Part shown: positions 1-8,539 of the stretch, piece by piece | Layout of the letters: every line of letters starts with the position of its first letter | How positions within the stretch are numbered: position 1 is the first letter of the stretch | Assembly: GCA_031363915.1 (NCBI GenBank) | Contig: JANLVI010000002.1 | Coordinates: 1-64,000 of the forward strand | Source: JANLVI01 sp031363915 | GTDB taxonomy: Bacteria > Vulcanimicrobiota > Vulcanimicrobiia > Vulcanimicrobiales > Vulcanimicrobiaceae | Direction of reading: 5' to 3' | DNA length: 64,000 bases | Made by a program: the position numbers and the translations under genes | The notes under the pieces: generated by a model | What the model saw: only the letters and a program-made list of their open reading frames with translations | Told to the model about the DNA's origin: nothing | The model's database searches: none

Positions 1-425
1 CCGCTCACCGAGTACACGTCACTCGTCGTTCCCGCTTTGACGTAATCCGAGGATGCGCGCGTGCGCACCGAGCCAATCTGTCGAAGCTGCGGCGTCGCGC
101 TGAACGAGAGTTGCTGTACTTGATCGGCCAGCACCGTTGCAGTCGCGTACGTCGTCTTGGTTTGATACCCCGGCGCTTCGACGCTCACGAAATACGTGTC
201 GGGGACGAGCGAGAGAAAGCGAAACGAGCCGTTCGCATCGGTCGTGGAGCTGGCCGACTGCGTCGGTGAGGCGGCCGAGACGCGCGCGCCCGCAAGCGGC
301 TTTCCGGTAATCACGTCGACAACGCGGCCGACGAGACCGCCGGTCGTCCCCGCAAAGCCGACCGTTGGCATCACGAGCACAGCGGCAACGAACAGGGCGG
401 CGACGATTCGAATCAGTCGATACAT
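1..425 (-). CDS. N-terminal fragment of a TonB-receptor-like protein with carboxypeptidase-regulatory-like domain (runs off left edge)
   Basis: The gene starts at an ATG on the minus strand and is still open at base 1, so only about 141 residues are visible. Residues 1-25 (MYRLIRIVAALFVAAVLV, then PTVGFA) form a Sec signal peptide. Residues 28-110 look like a carboxypeptidase-regulatory-like beta-sandwich: a GRVVD start, an AGARVSA strand, TTDANGSFRF and a VEAPGY turn. After this comes a linker reading TSDVYSV, where a plug domain would be expected to begin. Large TonB-dependent receptors commonly begin this way, with this domain ahead of plug and barrel, so an outer-membrane uptake receptor is likely. 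The barrel itself is outside the window, so a different large secreted protein is not excluded. Confidence 0.7.
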   Translation of the reverse strand, partial: MYRLIRIVAALFVAAVLVMPTVGFAGTTGGLVGRVVDVITGKPLAGARVSAASPTQSASSTTDANGSFRFLSLVPDTYFVSVEAPGYQTKTTYATATVLADQVQQLSFSATPQLRQIGSVRTRASSDYVKAGTTSDVYSVS

Positions 426-593
426 TAACACTGCTTAAGGTGCCAGCGCGCGCCTTCCTTTCTTGGTTGGCCGAGCACCTCGCCTACATGCCGAGTTGCG
501 TGAGCCCCGGAAAGTCATCTGGGCGGCGCGAACAACAACCCTCGCTCGAGTCACCGCAATAGGCGCCTAGCAGTTCGATTGGAACATGTCGGT

Positions 594-1106
594 ATGACTA
601 GCCACTGGCTCAGCCTCGCCATCGTGCTTGCGATCGCCCCGGCCGCTCCCGCGTCCTCTAAGGTCACCGCAGCACGCGTGCATCCCATCTCTGTAGCCGA
701 TGTGGGCACGATCGTGATGCACCATGGCACCGCATGCTTCTCGATTCAGAACGCGCGTCTCTTGCATGGTGCCGTGCTGACCATCGTCTCACCTCAGACG
801 TCGCGTCAGATCGGATACGCGACGATCGTCGCTCCTCGCGCAGCCTGCGCCGACCCTCTCGATCGAGAATCCAGCGGATATGCATTGCACATCACCCGCG
901 GATCGATGGCGAACGGAAGCATCGCCATCGGGCTAAGAGCGAGGGCTGCGATCCTCGGCGGAGCACGAGCGACATCGTGCACGAGCTCCGAGGGCGTACA
1001 TCTGAACATTTGGGCGGGCCGACCCAAAGCATCGCCGCGTCTGTGGCACGCGTATTCGTACCTCGGGTACGACGTCGAGCCGACGTGCACGCCCAGCGAG
1101 ACCTAA
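594..1106 (+). CDS. secreted hypothetical protein, 170 aa
   Basis: I do not recognise a family. The chosen start (MTSHWLSLAIVLAIAPA) gives an immediate Sec signal peptide with likely cleavage after APAS; an ATG five codons upstream would put extra residues ahead of it and is less likely. The mature part is about 148 residues with five cysteines (ACF, AACAD, TSCTSS and CTPSE regions), which suits a disulfide-stabilised periplasmic or extracellular protein. It is divergent from the receptor-like gene on its left, and its last codons overlap the end of ligC on the opposite strand by 4 bp. No promoter or ribosome-binding site is obvious. Confidence 0.5.
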   Translation: MTSHWLSLAIVLAIAPAAPASSKVTAARVHPISVADVGTIVMHHGTACFSIQNARLLHGAVLTIVSPQTSRQIGYATIVAPRAACADPLDRESSGYALHITRGSMANGSIAIGLRARAAILGGARATSCTSSEGVHLNIWAGRPKASPRLWHAYSYLGYDVEPTCTPSET

Positions 1107-2059
1107 GCGGCGACGACGCGGCCGATCTGCCGTTCGATGCGCTCGAGGGTTTGGTACGCCGGGAGCGTTTGCTTGAGACTCGACTTTGGTTCGCGGCCTT
1201 CGCTGATGGCGGCGAAGAACTCGCGATCCTCAAGCTCGATGCCGTTCATCGAAACGTCAACGTTTGACAGATCGATCTTGTTGTTCTTCCCGTCGCTCAA
1301 TTCGTCGTAATAGGCAAGATACGTTCCCGTGTCTCCGATATAGCGGAAGAACGATCCGAGCGGTCCGTCGTTGTTGAACGACAGCGAGAGGGTGAGGATC
1401 GCGCCGGACTTCACTTTGAGTTGGATGCTCATATCCGTGGCGATACCGAGTGTTGGATGGATCGGTCCCTGAATCGCGTTTGCGATCTCGGCCGTCTCAC
1501 CGGTCTGCCATTGGAACAGGTCGACCGTATGACACGCGTGGTGCCAGAGCAGATGGTCGGTCCAGCTTCGCGCCTGTCCGAGTGCGTTGGTATTGGTGCG
1601 CCGGAAGAAATAGGTCTGCACGTCCATCTGCTGGATCGCGAGTTGTTTTGCCGCGATCAGGTTGTGGACGTATTGGTGGCTCGGATTGAAGCGGCGCACG
1701 TGTCCGGACATCACCGTCACGCCGGTCTCTTCTTGAACGCGCAAGAGACGTTCGACGTCTTCGAGCGAATCCGCGACGGGAATCTCGATGAGAACGTGTT
1801 TTCCGGCGCGCATGCACGCTTCGGCCTGAACGCGATGGATCTGCGTCGGAGATGCCAGGATAACGGCATCGAGTCCCGGCTGCTTGAGGGTTTCCTCGAG
1901 ATTCGTCGTCCAATGCGGGATCTCGAATTTCTTCGCGACCTCTTGCGTCGTTTCGGGGCGGCCGCCCGCAAGCGAGATGATCTCGATGCCCGAGATATTG
2001 CGAATCGCATCGAGATGCTTGACGCCGAAGGCCCCTTGCCCGACGAGTGCGACGTTCAT
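1103..2059 (-). CDS. ligC: 4-carboxy-2-hydroxymuconate-6-semialdehyde dehydrogenase
   Basis: This 318-residue Gfo/Idh/MocA-fold dehydrogenase oxidises the LigAB ring-cleavage product, as its cyclic hemiacetal, to 2-pyrone-4,6-dicarboxylate using NAD(P). It starts with a Rossmann motif (VALVGQGAFGVKHLDAI) at residues 3-19. A conserved EIPVADSLEDVE segment lies near residue 95 and a WHHACHTVDLFQW segment near residue 170. Length matches the known LigC enzymes (about 315 aa). It is the last gene of the protocatechuate operon, 25 nt after ligB. The operon supplies both its substrate and the next enzyme (LigI), which makes this assignment much firmer than family membership alone would. Confidence 0.9.
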   Translation of the reverse strand: MNVALVGQGAFGVKHLDAIRNISGIEIISLAGGRPETTQEVAKKFEIPHWTTNLEETLKQPGLDAVILASPTQIHRVQAEACMRAGKHVLIEIPVADSLEDVERLLRVQEETGVTVMSGHVRRFNPSHQYVHNLIAAKQLAIQQMDVQTYFFRRTNTNALGQARSWTDHLLWHHACHTVDLFQWQTGETAEIANAIQGPIHPTLGIATDMSIQLKVKSGAILTLSLSFNNDGPLGSFFRYIGDTGTYLAYYDELSDGKNNKIDLSNVDVSMNGIELEDREFFAAISEGREPKSSLKQTLPAYQTLERIERQIGRVVAA

Positions 2060-2084
2060 GTTGGCTGCCGTTCCTTGCTGCGTG

Positions 2085-2927
2085 CTACATGCGATTTTCG
2101 AGGATCAAGTGGCCGACGGCCGTGTTCGAGGCGGGGACGTGGTAAAAGCGGTGAACTTGTTTCACCTCATCATCGAGCGCACCGCGCATGATCAGCCACA
2201 TCACAAGCTCGATCCCCTCGGAACCCGCTTCTCGAACGTAGTCGATATGCGGCATCCGCGCGAGTTTTACGGGATCGCTCACGAACTCGTCGAGAAACGC
2301 GTTGTCAAAGGTTTTATTGATGAGACCCGCGCGCGGACCTTGCAACTGATGCGACATACCGCCCGTACCGAAGATCGCAACGCGCAGCGGACGGTCGAAC
2401 GATTCGACGGCGCGTCGGATCGCTTTGCCAAGCATGTAGCAGCGATGTCCCGTCGGCGGCGGATACTGCACGACGTTGACGGCAAGCGGAATGACCGGCA
2501 CGGGCCATGCTGCGGGCTGGCCGTACATGAGTGAGAGCGGTACGGTGAGGCCGTGATCGACTTCCATTTTGTTGACGATCGTCATATCGAATTCATCGAG
2601 GATCGTCGACTGCGCGATATGCCACGCAAGTTCGGGATGGCCCATCACGGGCGGGACCGGACGCGGTCCCCACCCTTCGTCAGCGATCGGGAATTCTGCC
2701 GCGCAGCCGATCGCAAACGTCGGGATGATGTCGAGCGAAAACGCGGACGCATGGTCGTTGTAGACGAGAAAAATCACATCGGGCTTGAGGTCGGCGATCC
2801 ACTTCTTCGAAAACTCATAGCCCGCAAAGAGCGGCTGCCAATAGGGATCGCTCGATTTCCCGTTGTCGAGCGCCGCGCCGATCGCGGGGACGTGCGAGGT
2901 TGCGACACCGGCGACGATTCTAGCCAC
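2085..2927 (-). CDS. ligB: protocatechuate 4,5-dioxygenase, beta (catalytic) subunit
   Basis: This is the extradiol dioxygenase subunit that opens protocatechuate between C4 and C5, using non-haem Fe(II) and O2. The iron ligands are recognisable: a histidine in GVATSHVPAIG (residue about 12) and one in YNDHASAF (about 61). The catalytic histidine lies in GTGGMSHQLQGP. The protein has 280 residues, slightly shorter than Sphingobium LigB. The start is a GTG lying inside the end of ligA, with an 8-bp overlap in another frame, which fits translational coupling of the two subunits of one enzyme. No key residue looks missing. Confidence 0.95.
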   Translation of the reverse strand: MARIVAGVATSHVPAIGAALDNGKSSDPYWQPLFAGYEFSKKWIADLKPDVIFLVYNDHASAFSLDIIPTFAIGCAAEFPIADEGWGPRPVPPVMGHPELAWHIAQSTILDEFDMTIVNKMEVDHGLTVPLSLMYGQPAAWPVPVIPLAVNVVQYPPPTGHRCYMLGKAIRRAVESFDRPLRVAIFGTGGMSHQLQGPRAGLINKTFDNAFLDEFVSDPVKLARMPHIDYVREAGSEGIELVMWLIMRGALDDEVKQVHRFYHVPASNTAVGHLILENRM

Positions 2928-3312
2928 GCGACGTCTCCGACTTACTGCGATTGCCCTCGACGCTGCGGCCGCCCGCGAGCATCATCTCCGCGTACTCCTG
3001 CTGTGTCGAGCCGGTCATCTCCGCTGCGAGCTGCTGGAACGAGAGTCCATCGGTTGCGCCGAGTTTCGAGGTGTAATAGATATTGCCGCCGAGCTCGAGC
3101 ATGCGGTTCCAATCACGCGTGAGGACCGCATCCGTCTGTTCGGGTGTGAGCGACCACGTTTTGAGGTAGCCGGGTTCACCGGCGCGGAACGCATCACGAT
3201 TCTCGGCCTTCATAAGCGACATACAGAACATGTTGAGATGATAGCCCTGGCGCGAGCGCTGTGCATCAAAGAGCGTCGTCCCTGGAATGTCGTCGAATGG
3301 ATTTTCCGACAT
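2920..3312 (-). CDS. ligA: protocatechuate 4,5-dioxygenase, alpha subunit
   Basis: This 130-residue small subunit forms the LigAB enzyme and closes over the LigB active site. Recognisable family features are the DDIPGTTLFDAQRSRQGY opening, a helical GYHLNMFCMSLMKAENR segment and a C-terminal TGSTQQEYAEMMLAGGR. The start chosen is the ATG of MSENPFDDIPG. It comes 4 nt after the ligI stop and gives the family length of roughly 120-140 aa, whereas an upstream in-frame start would add an unrelated arginine-rich stretch lying inside ligI. The gene ends inside the start of ligB. Confidence 0.92.
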   Translation of the reverse strand: MSENPFDDIPGTTLFDAQRSRQGYHLNMFCMSLMKAENRDAFRAGEPGYLKTWSLTPEQTDAVLTRDWNRMLELGGNIYYTSKLGATDGLSFQQLAAEMTGSTQQEYAEMMLAGGRSVEGNRSKSETSRG

Positions 3313-3316
3313 CGCG

Positions 3317-4192
3317 CTACGACTCGGGCCAATACAGCCGCATCGGATTCTCGACGAGCAGCTTGTGTTGAAGTTCTTGCGTCGTCGCGATGCGTGGGAT
3401 AAAGTCGACGAGCATGCCGTCATCGGGCACGTGCGTCTCCATGTTGGGATGCGGCCAGTCTGTGCCCCAGAGCACGCGTTCGGGGTAGCGCTCGACCAGC
3501 GCCTCGCCGAACGGCACGACGTCGTCGTAAGGCGGACCGATCTTCGAGAGCCGTTCCGCTCCGCTGACTTTCACCCATATATTCTCGTGTTCGTCCATCA
3601 AGCGTAAGAACCGCATCCACTGCGTGTGATTGGTGCTGAGTTCGACGTCGGGCCGCCCCATGTGGTCGACGACGACGATACCGGGCAGCGAGGTGATGAA
3701 CGGCGCGAGATCCTGAAGTTCGGGAGCTTCAAAATAGATGACGATGTGCCAGCCGAGTATGGAAACTTTTTCCGCAACGCGAAGATAGTTTTCACGCGGC
3801 GTGCTATCGACGAGACGTTTGAGGAAATTGAAACGCACGCCGCGTACGCCTGCGTGATCCATTACCTTGAGTTCGTCGAGCGCGATATCTGTCTCGACGA
3901 CGGCGATCCCGCGCGCCTTTATGCCGGCCGCATCGAGCGCGTCGATCATCGCGGCGTTGTCGGTGCCGTGGCAACTCGCCTGAACGATCACGTTGCGATC
4001 GAAACCGAGCATGTCGCGCAGAGCGAAGAGCTGTTCTTTTGGCGCATCGCCCGGCGTGTATTTGCGTTTGGGCGAGTACGCAAAGACGTCGCCCGGTCCG
4101 AAGACGTGACAGTGGGCATCCACCGCGCCGTGCGGCACGCGAAACTTCGGCTTCGACGGGCTGGGATGGAACGTGTTCAGATCGAGGGCCAT
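3317..4192 (-). CDS. ligI: 2-pyrone-4,6-dicarboxylate hydrolase
   Basis: This amidohydrolase-superfamily lactonase hydrolyses 2-pyrone-4,6-dicarboxylate to 4-oxalomesaconate. The DAHCHVFGPGD motif at residues 25-35 carries the first histidine pair. The characteristic SPKRKYTPGDAP substrate loop, the GVRGVRFNFLKRLVD strand and a C-terminal WGTDWPHPNM with the catalytic aspartate (near residue 248) follow in family order. At 291 residues it matches the Sphingobium enzyme closely. It lies 11 nt downstream of ligJ and 4 nt upstream of ligA, within the same operon. Confidence 0.94.
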   Translation of the reverse strand: MALDLNTFHPSPSKPKFRVPHGAVDAHCHVFGPGDVFAYSPKRKYTPGDAPKEQLFALRDMLGFDRNVIVQASCHGTDNAAMIDALDAAGIKARGIAVVETDIALDELKVMDHAGVRGVRFNFLKRLVDSTPRENYLRVAEKVSILGWHIVIYFEAPELQDLAPFITSLPGIVVVDHMGRPDVELSTNHTQWMRFLRLMDEHENIWVKVSGAERLSKIGPPYDDVVPFGEALVERYPERVLWGTDWPHPNMETHVPDDGMLVDFIPRIATTQELQHKLLVENPMRLYWPES

Positions 4193-4203
4193 AACGGAGT
4201 TCC

Positions 4204-5226
4204 TTACCGCGATGCGGCGGCGAGTTTGGCTTTGAGACGCGGGTACACGTGGTATGCGTTCGTCTCGAAAATTTTGCGGTGGGTATCATCGTCGAGTCCC
4301 ATCGCATCGAGATACTTCTTCGTATCGTCGTAGTTATTGCCGGTGCGCGGATCGATCCCGCGCACCGCGCCGACCATCTCCGACCCGAAGAGAATATTCT
4401 CGGTCGGCACGACTTTAAGCAGCAACTCGATGCCCGGCAAATGATACACGCACGTATCGAAAAAAACGTTCTTGAGAACGGATTCTTCGAGCGTCGGGCG
4501 CTTCATGTCTTGTGCGAGGCCACGGTAGCGACCCCAGTGATAAGGCACCGCGCCGCCGCCGTGCGGGATGATGAAGCGCAAGGTCGGGAAGTCCCGGAAG
4601 AGATCGGCTTGGATGAACTGCATGAAAGCCGTTGTGTCGGCGTTGATGTAATGCGCGCCCGTCGCATGAAAATTCGGATTGCACGACGCGCTCACGTGCA
4701 CCATCGCGGGCACGTCGAGTTCGACCATTCTCTCGTAGATTGGGTACCAGAATGTGTCGGTTAGGGGCGCGGAGGTCCAATGGCCGCCCGATGGATCCGG
4801 ATTGAGATTGCACCCGATGAAGCCGAGCTCGTTCACGCAGCGTTCGAGTTCGCGAATGCTTGCCGCAAGATCCGCCCCCGGCGATTGCGGCAGTTGGCAG
4901 ACACCGACAAAATTCTCAGGGTAGAGGCGCACGACGCGCGCGATAAGATCGTTGCACGCGCGCGACCACGCGATGCTCGTCTGCTCCGTGCCGATGTGGT
5001 GCGCCATCGCTGATGCGCGCGGCGAAAAGATCGTCAGGTCGATCCCGCGTTCGCGCGAGAGTTTGAGCTGCGCGCCTTCGAGGCTCTCGCGAATCTCATC
5101 GTCGGTGATATGCGGATCGGTCGGATCCGGCAGCGTCCCGTTTGCGAGCTGGTCGATCTGTCCCTGACGGAACGTCTGAAGTTCGGCGGGAGCGGTGGTG
5201 TAGTGGCCGTGGCAGTCGATGATCAC
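4204..5226 (-). CDS. ligJ: 4-oxalomesaconate hydratase
   Basis: LigJ hydrates the enol/keto 4-oxalomesaconate pool to 4-carboxy-4-hydroxy-2-oxoadipate. The sequence is an amidohydrolase-fold hydratase: the metal motif DCHGHYTTAP is at the very N-terminus, with NLNPDPSGGHW near residue 150, FIIPHGGGAVPYHWGRY near residue 220 and FGSEMVGAV near residue 280. I chose the GTG that places the HxH motif at residues 5-7 and gives 340 aa, almost the length of Sphingobium LigJ (341). An in-frame start farther upstream would lie inside the previous gene. It is 7 nt downstream of the tautomerase gene. Confidence 0.93.
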   Translation of the reverse strand: MIIDCHGHYTTAPAELQTFRQGQIDQLANGTLPDPTDPHITDDEIRESLEGAQLKLSRERGIDLTIFSPRASAMAHHIGTEQTSIAWSRACNDLIARVVRLYPENFVGVCQLPQSPGADLAASIRELERCVNELGFIGCNLNPDPSGGHWTSAPLTDTFWYPIYERMVELDVPAMVHVSASCNPNFHATGAHYINADTTAFMQFIQADLFRDFPTLRFIIPHGGGAVPYHWGRYRGLAQDMKRPTLEESVLKNVFFDTCVYHLPGIELLLKVVPTENILFGSEMVGAVRGIDPRTGNNYDDTKKYLDAMGLDDDTHRKIFETNAYHVYPRLKAKLAAASR

Positions 5227-5233
5227 GTTGTCG

Positions 5234-6358
5234 TCAACTCGCGTGGGTGAGGGCCGCATCGCAAAGGTGTACGCCTTGCCAAATCGAGCCCGGGATGAAG
5301 ACCTCGCCGCGCATGAGGGCGCGAGCGGTTCGCAGCAGCGCCGAACGCTCGACGTGCGGACCGTCCGGCCCCAGAACGATTTCCATTTCGACGGTAAAGA
5401 AGCCCGTCGGGTGCTCGATTTCGAACGAGCGCGTACCGTAGTCGGCATTGCCCGTTATCTCCGCTGCAATCGAGCCCGGCAGCGCGCACGCCGTCGCGAC
5501 GCTGACCGCGCCGAAGACCCCGATCGCCTTGTGCACCACGTGCGGGATGAAGTTGCGTGTGGAGATCGCGCCGCCGTTCTGCGGCGCAGAGACAAGGCAC
5601 ATTTTTGGCACGGTCTTCTTCGCGACATCGCCCAGGTTCATCTGTTTCCCGGCAGCCAAACGCACGCGTTCGACGCGCGCTTTGAGCTCGGTATCGGCCT
5701 CGAGTTCGGCCGGTGTCTCTCGTCCCGTCTTTCCGAAGTCGCTCGCACGCATAACGACGACCGGCATGCCGTTGTCGATCATCGTGACCTCGACGCCCTC
5801 GACTGCGTCACGCACGTTGCCGGTCGGCAAGAGTGCGCCGCAACTTCCGCCGGCGATGTCGCGAAAGTCGATATTGATCGGTGCCGCCGTCCCCGGGACG
5901 CCGTCGATGCGAGCATCGCCGTCGTACTGAACCTTACCGCCCGGGGTGAGCACGTGCGCGACCGCGACGCTTTTCGTATTGACCATGTAAATTCGCACGT
6001 CCGTGACGTCGCCGGTCGGTTTGACGAGGCCTTGCTCGATTGCGAACGGACCGATCCCCGCGAGCATGTTCCCGCAATTTTGCCCCGCATCGACACGCGC
6101 TTCGTTTACCGCGACCTGTAAGAACAGATAGTCCACGTCGACATTCGGGACGCTGGGCGGACCCACGATCGCGACCTTGCTGGTCAGCGAATCAGCGCCG
6201 CCGAGTCCGTCGATCTGACGCGCGTCGGGCGAACCCATCGCCGCCAGCAGCGCGGCGTCGCGCGTTACGACATCCTGCGGAAGACTCGTCGAGAGAAAAA
6301 ACGGCCCCTTCGAGGTGCCGCCGCGCATCAAAGTACACGGAATTGCGGTCTGGTTCAT
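5234..6358 (-). CDS. galD: 4-oxalomesaconate tautomerase (PrpF family)
   Basis: This 374-residue PrpF-like isomerase interconverts the tautomers/isomers of 4-oxalomesaconate between LigI and LigJ; it is called GalD in Pseudomonas and LigU in Sphingobium. Evidence is the MRGGTSKGPFFLSTSLP opening typical of PrpF, GGADSLTSKVAIVG near residue 52, the GQNCGNMLAGIGPFAIE active-site region near residue 92, and GGSCGALLPTG near residue 168. It lies between ligK and ligJ, in the only pathway in this operon that needs such an enzyme. A PrpF-type aconitate isomerase would be the alternative from sequence alone. Confidence 0.88.
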   Translation of the reverse strand: MNQTAIPCTLMRGGTSKGPFFLSTSLPQDVVTRDAALLAAMGSPDARQIDGLGGADSLTSKVAIVGPPSVPNVDVDYLFLQVAVNEARVDAGQNCGNMLAGIGPFAIEQGLVKPTGDVTDVRIYMVNTKSVAVAHVLTPGGKVQYDGDARIDGVPGTAAPINIDFRDIAGGSCGALLPTGNVRDAVEGVEVTMIDNGMPVVVMRASDFGKTGRETPAELEADTELKARVERVRLAAGKQMNLGDVAKKTVPKMCLVSAPQNGGAISTRNFIPHVVHKAIGVFGAVSVATACALPGSIAAEITGNADYGTRSFEIEHPTGFFTVEMEIVLGPDGPHVERSALLRTARALMRGEVFIPGSIWQGVHLCDAALTHAS

Positions 6359-6388
6359 GTGCCACCTATGGCCTCTCGAAGCATCGCT

Positions 6389-7060
6389 TTACGGTTTGGG
6401 CCCCTCGGAGGACGAACCTCCACCGCCGGCCTCGACGATCGCACGCAGGTTGTTGATGTCGAACGAATGCAGCCCGGCGGCGTATTTCGCGCGCGCCGCC
6501 ACTTCGGTTTCGTAGCGTGTCCGCGTTGCGACGAGCACGTCATCGATACGGTTTTGCGCGACGACGCACGCACCGTCCGCATCGAGGACGACGATATCAC
6601 CCGGGTTGATGGCGGAGCCGCCGACGAGAACGGGCACGTCGAGTTCGCCCACGACTTTTTTCGTCGCGCCGCGCACATTGATCCAATGCGCCCACACCGG
6701 CAGTCCCATCGTTGCGAGTTCTTCGGCGTCGCGGACCGAGGCATCGACCAGCACGCCGGCCGCGCCCGCGACCTTGATCTGCGTGAGGAGCAGCTCGCCG
6801 ATCAGCGCGACCGGCCGCGGCTCGATCATCGTAAGCACAACGATCTCGCCCGGTACGATGCGCTCGATGCACGCGTGCACCATCAAGTTGTCGTCTTGTG
6901 CGCATTTCACGGTACGCGCGGGACCCGCCGCGCGGCTGCGCGGGATCAGCTGATGAAACGGTACGTCGATGAGGCCCTCCTTGCCGGAGGCTTCATAGAC
7001 GGTCGCGACGCCGAGTTTTGCGAATTCAGCGTAGAGATCGGGGCTACGGGCGAGGGACAC
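6389..7060 (-). CDS. ligK: 4-carboxy-4-hydroxy-2-oxoadipate aldolase / oxaloacetate decarboxylase
   Basis: This RraA-like class II aldolase carries out the last step, splitting 4-carboxy-4-hydroxy-2-oxoadipate into pyruvate and oxaloacetate. Family signs are KLGVATVYEASGKEGL near the N-terminus, the LVDASVRDAEEL motif with the Arg-Asp pair that holds substrate and metal, and GGSAINPGDIVVLDADG near the C-terminus. I chose a GTG start preceded by AAGGAG at a 9-nt spacing; this gives 223 aa, close to the usual 227-230. The reading frame extends upstream for 26 codons, but with no family similarity. It is the first gene of the operon. Confidence 0.92.
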   Translation of the reverse strand: MSLARSPDLYAEFAKLGVATVYEASGKEGLIDVPFHQLIPRSRAAGPARTVKCAQDDNLMVHACIERIVPGEIVVLTMIEPRPVALIGELLLTQIKVAGAAGVLVDASVRDAEELATMGLPVWAHWINVRGATKKVVGELDVPVLVGGSAINPGDIVVLDADGACVVAQNRIDDVLVATRTRYETEVAARAKYAAGLHSFDINNLRAIVEAGGGGSSSEGPKP

Positions 7061-7261
7061 GGTCGGGGGCTCCTTGTTCGTGAGTGATTCGATCGAGCGA
7101 CGCGGCGGTCGCAGCGCCGATCGTGGACGGGACGCCAAGGTCGTCGATCGGAGCCGTCGCGTCCTGCATTTCGCGCGCGACGTCGCGGCGAATCAGCGGC
7201 GTACGACGTTCCAGCCGCCGCGAAAGGGTTCGATGCGAACGCACAACATTTGTCTTTCGCT
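7061..7261. promoter_or_regulatory. divergent intergenic region between ligK and pobA
   Basis: This 201-bp gap separates the start of the seven-gene lig operon from pobA and must hold promoters for both directions. A widely spaced inverted repeat, CCGATCG at 7117-7123 and CGATCGG at 7145-7151, is a possible operator. No regulator gene (LigR, PobR, IclR or MarR type) adjoins it, so control must come from elsewhere. I cannot assign -35/-10 boxes with confidence. Confidence 0.4.
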
Positions 7262-8461
7262 ATGATCCAAGATTCGCCGACAACGTCGGTTCAGGTCGGT
7301 ATCGTCGGCGGCGGTCCATCCGGGCTGCTGCTCTCGCTCCTGCTCGCGCGCGCGGGCGTGGCGTCGATCGTGCTCGAGGCGCGCAGCCGCGAGTACTGCG
7401 AGGGACGCATTCGCGCCGGCGTCCTCGAGGCCGGGACGATTGAAGTTCTCGAAGGCTTGGGACTGGGCGCGCGCATGCGCGAGATCGGCCTCGAGCATCG
7501 CGGGGTCGACTTCCGGTTCGACGGCGCGAGTCATCGTATTCCGTTTTACGACCTGACCGGAAAAGCGATCATGGTCTACGGTCAGCACGAAGTCGTCAAA
7601 GATCTCATCGCCGCGCGCATCGCGGCCGGGGATCCGCTGGAGTTCGAGGTCTCGGAGCTTGCCGTTCACGACGTGACGGCTGCGCGTCCATCGATCACCT
7701 ATCGTAACCGCGACGGTCAAGAACGCATCGTCCGCTGCGACTTCATCGCCGGATGCGACGGCTTTCACGGCGTGTCGCGTCAGACGATCCCCGCCGACGT
7801 GCTGCGCGTCTACGATCGCGTCTATCCCTATTCGTGGCTCGGGATCTTAAGCGAAAGCCCCCCGGTCCACGACGAACTCATCTACGTCAATCACGAGGAT
7901 GGTTTTGCGCTCTTTAGCCAGCGCTCGACGACCGTGCAGCGCATGTATCTGCAGTGCGAGAACGGCGAAGATCTCACGCAGTGGAGCGACGAACGGATTT
8001 GGCGCGAACTCCAAGCGCGGCTCGACGGTGAGGATGCCCCCGAGCTCATCACCGGCCCGATCTTGCAGCGCGGCGTCACCCCGATGCGAAGTTTCGTCGT
8101 AGAACCCATGCGCTACGGAAACCTATTCCTCGCGGGCGATGCGGCACACATCGTACCGCCGACGGGCGCGAAGGGCATGAACCTCGCAGTCGCCGACGTC
8201 ACGGTGCTCGCCGAGGGAATGCGCGCGTTCTACCGTGATGGCGATCCAACCGAACTCGACGTGTATTCCGCGACCGTCCTACGCCGGATATGGAAAGCCG
8301 AGCGCTTCTCGTGGTGGATGACGAGCATTCTGCACCGCAACGTTCACGACGATGCCTTCGGCCGCCGGATGCAGCGGGCAGAACTCGATTACGTCTTCTC
8401 ATCCGAGGCCGCCGCCCGATCGCTGGCGGAAAATTACATCGGTCTGCCTCTGCGGGTCTAG
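7262..8461 (+). CDS. pobA: 4-hydroxybenzoate 3-monooxygenase
   Basis: PobA hydroxylates 4-hydroxybenzoate to protocatechuate with FAD, NADPH and O2. The 399-residue protein shows the flavin hydroxylase signature set: GIVGGGPSGLLLSLLLA near the N-terminus, RIRAGVLEAGTIEVLEGLGL with the substrate-contacting region, the CDGFHGVSR DG-motif near residue 160, and GDAAHIVPPTGAKGMNLAV near residue 285. Length matches the Pseudomonas enzyme (about 394). An in-frame TTG lies four codons upstream; I prefer the ATG. Its product is the substrate of the divergently transcribed lig operon. Confidence 0.95.
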   Translation: MIQDSPTTSVQVGIVGGGPSGLLLSLLLARAGVASIVLEARSREYCEGRIRAGVLEAGTIEVLEGLGLGARMREIGLEHRGVDFRFDGASHRIPFYDLTGKAIMVYGQHEVVKDLIAARIAAGDPLEFEVSELAVHDVTAARPSITYRNRDGQERIVRCDFIAGCDGFHGVSRQTIPADVLRVYDRVYPYSWLGILSESPPVHDELIYVNHEDGFALFSQRSTTVQRMYLQCENGEDLTQWSDERIWRELQARLDGEDAPELITGPILQRGVTPMRSFVVEPMRYGNLFLAGDAAHIVPPTGAKGMNLAVADVTVLAEGMRAFYRDGDPTELDVYSATVLRRIWKAERFSWWMTSILHRNVHDDAFGRRMQRAELDYVFSSEAAARSLAENYIGLPLRV

Positions 8462-8539
8462 GCAGCAAGCAGGCGCCGGCTCTTCCAACAATAAGAGGGG
8501 AGAGACCCGCACTTTGCGGACACCTCGCGAGGAGATTGC

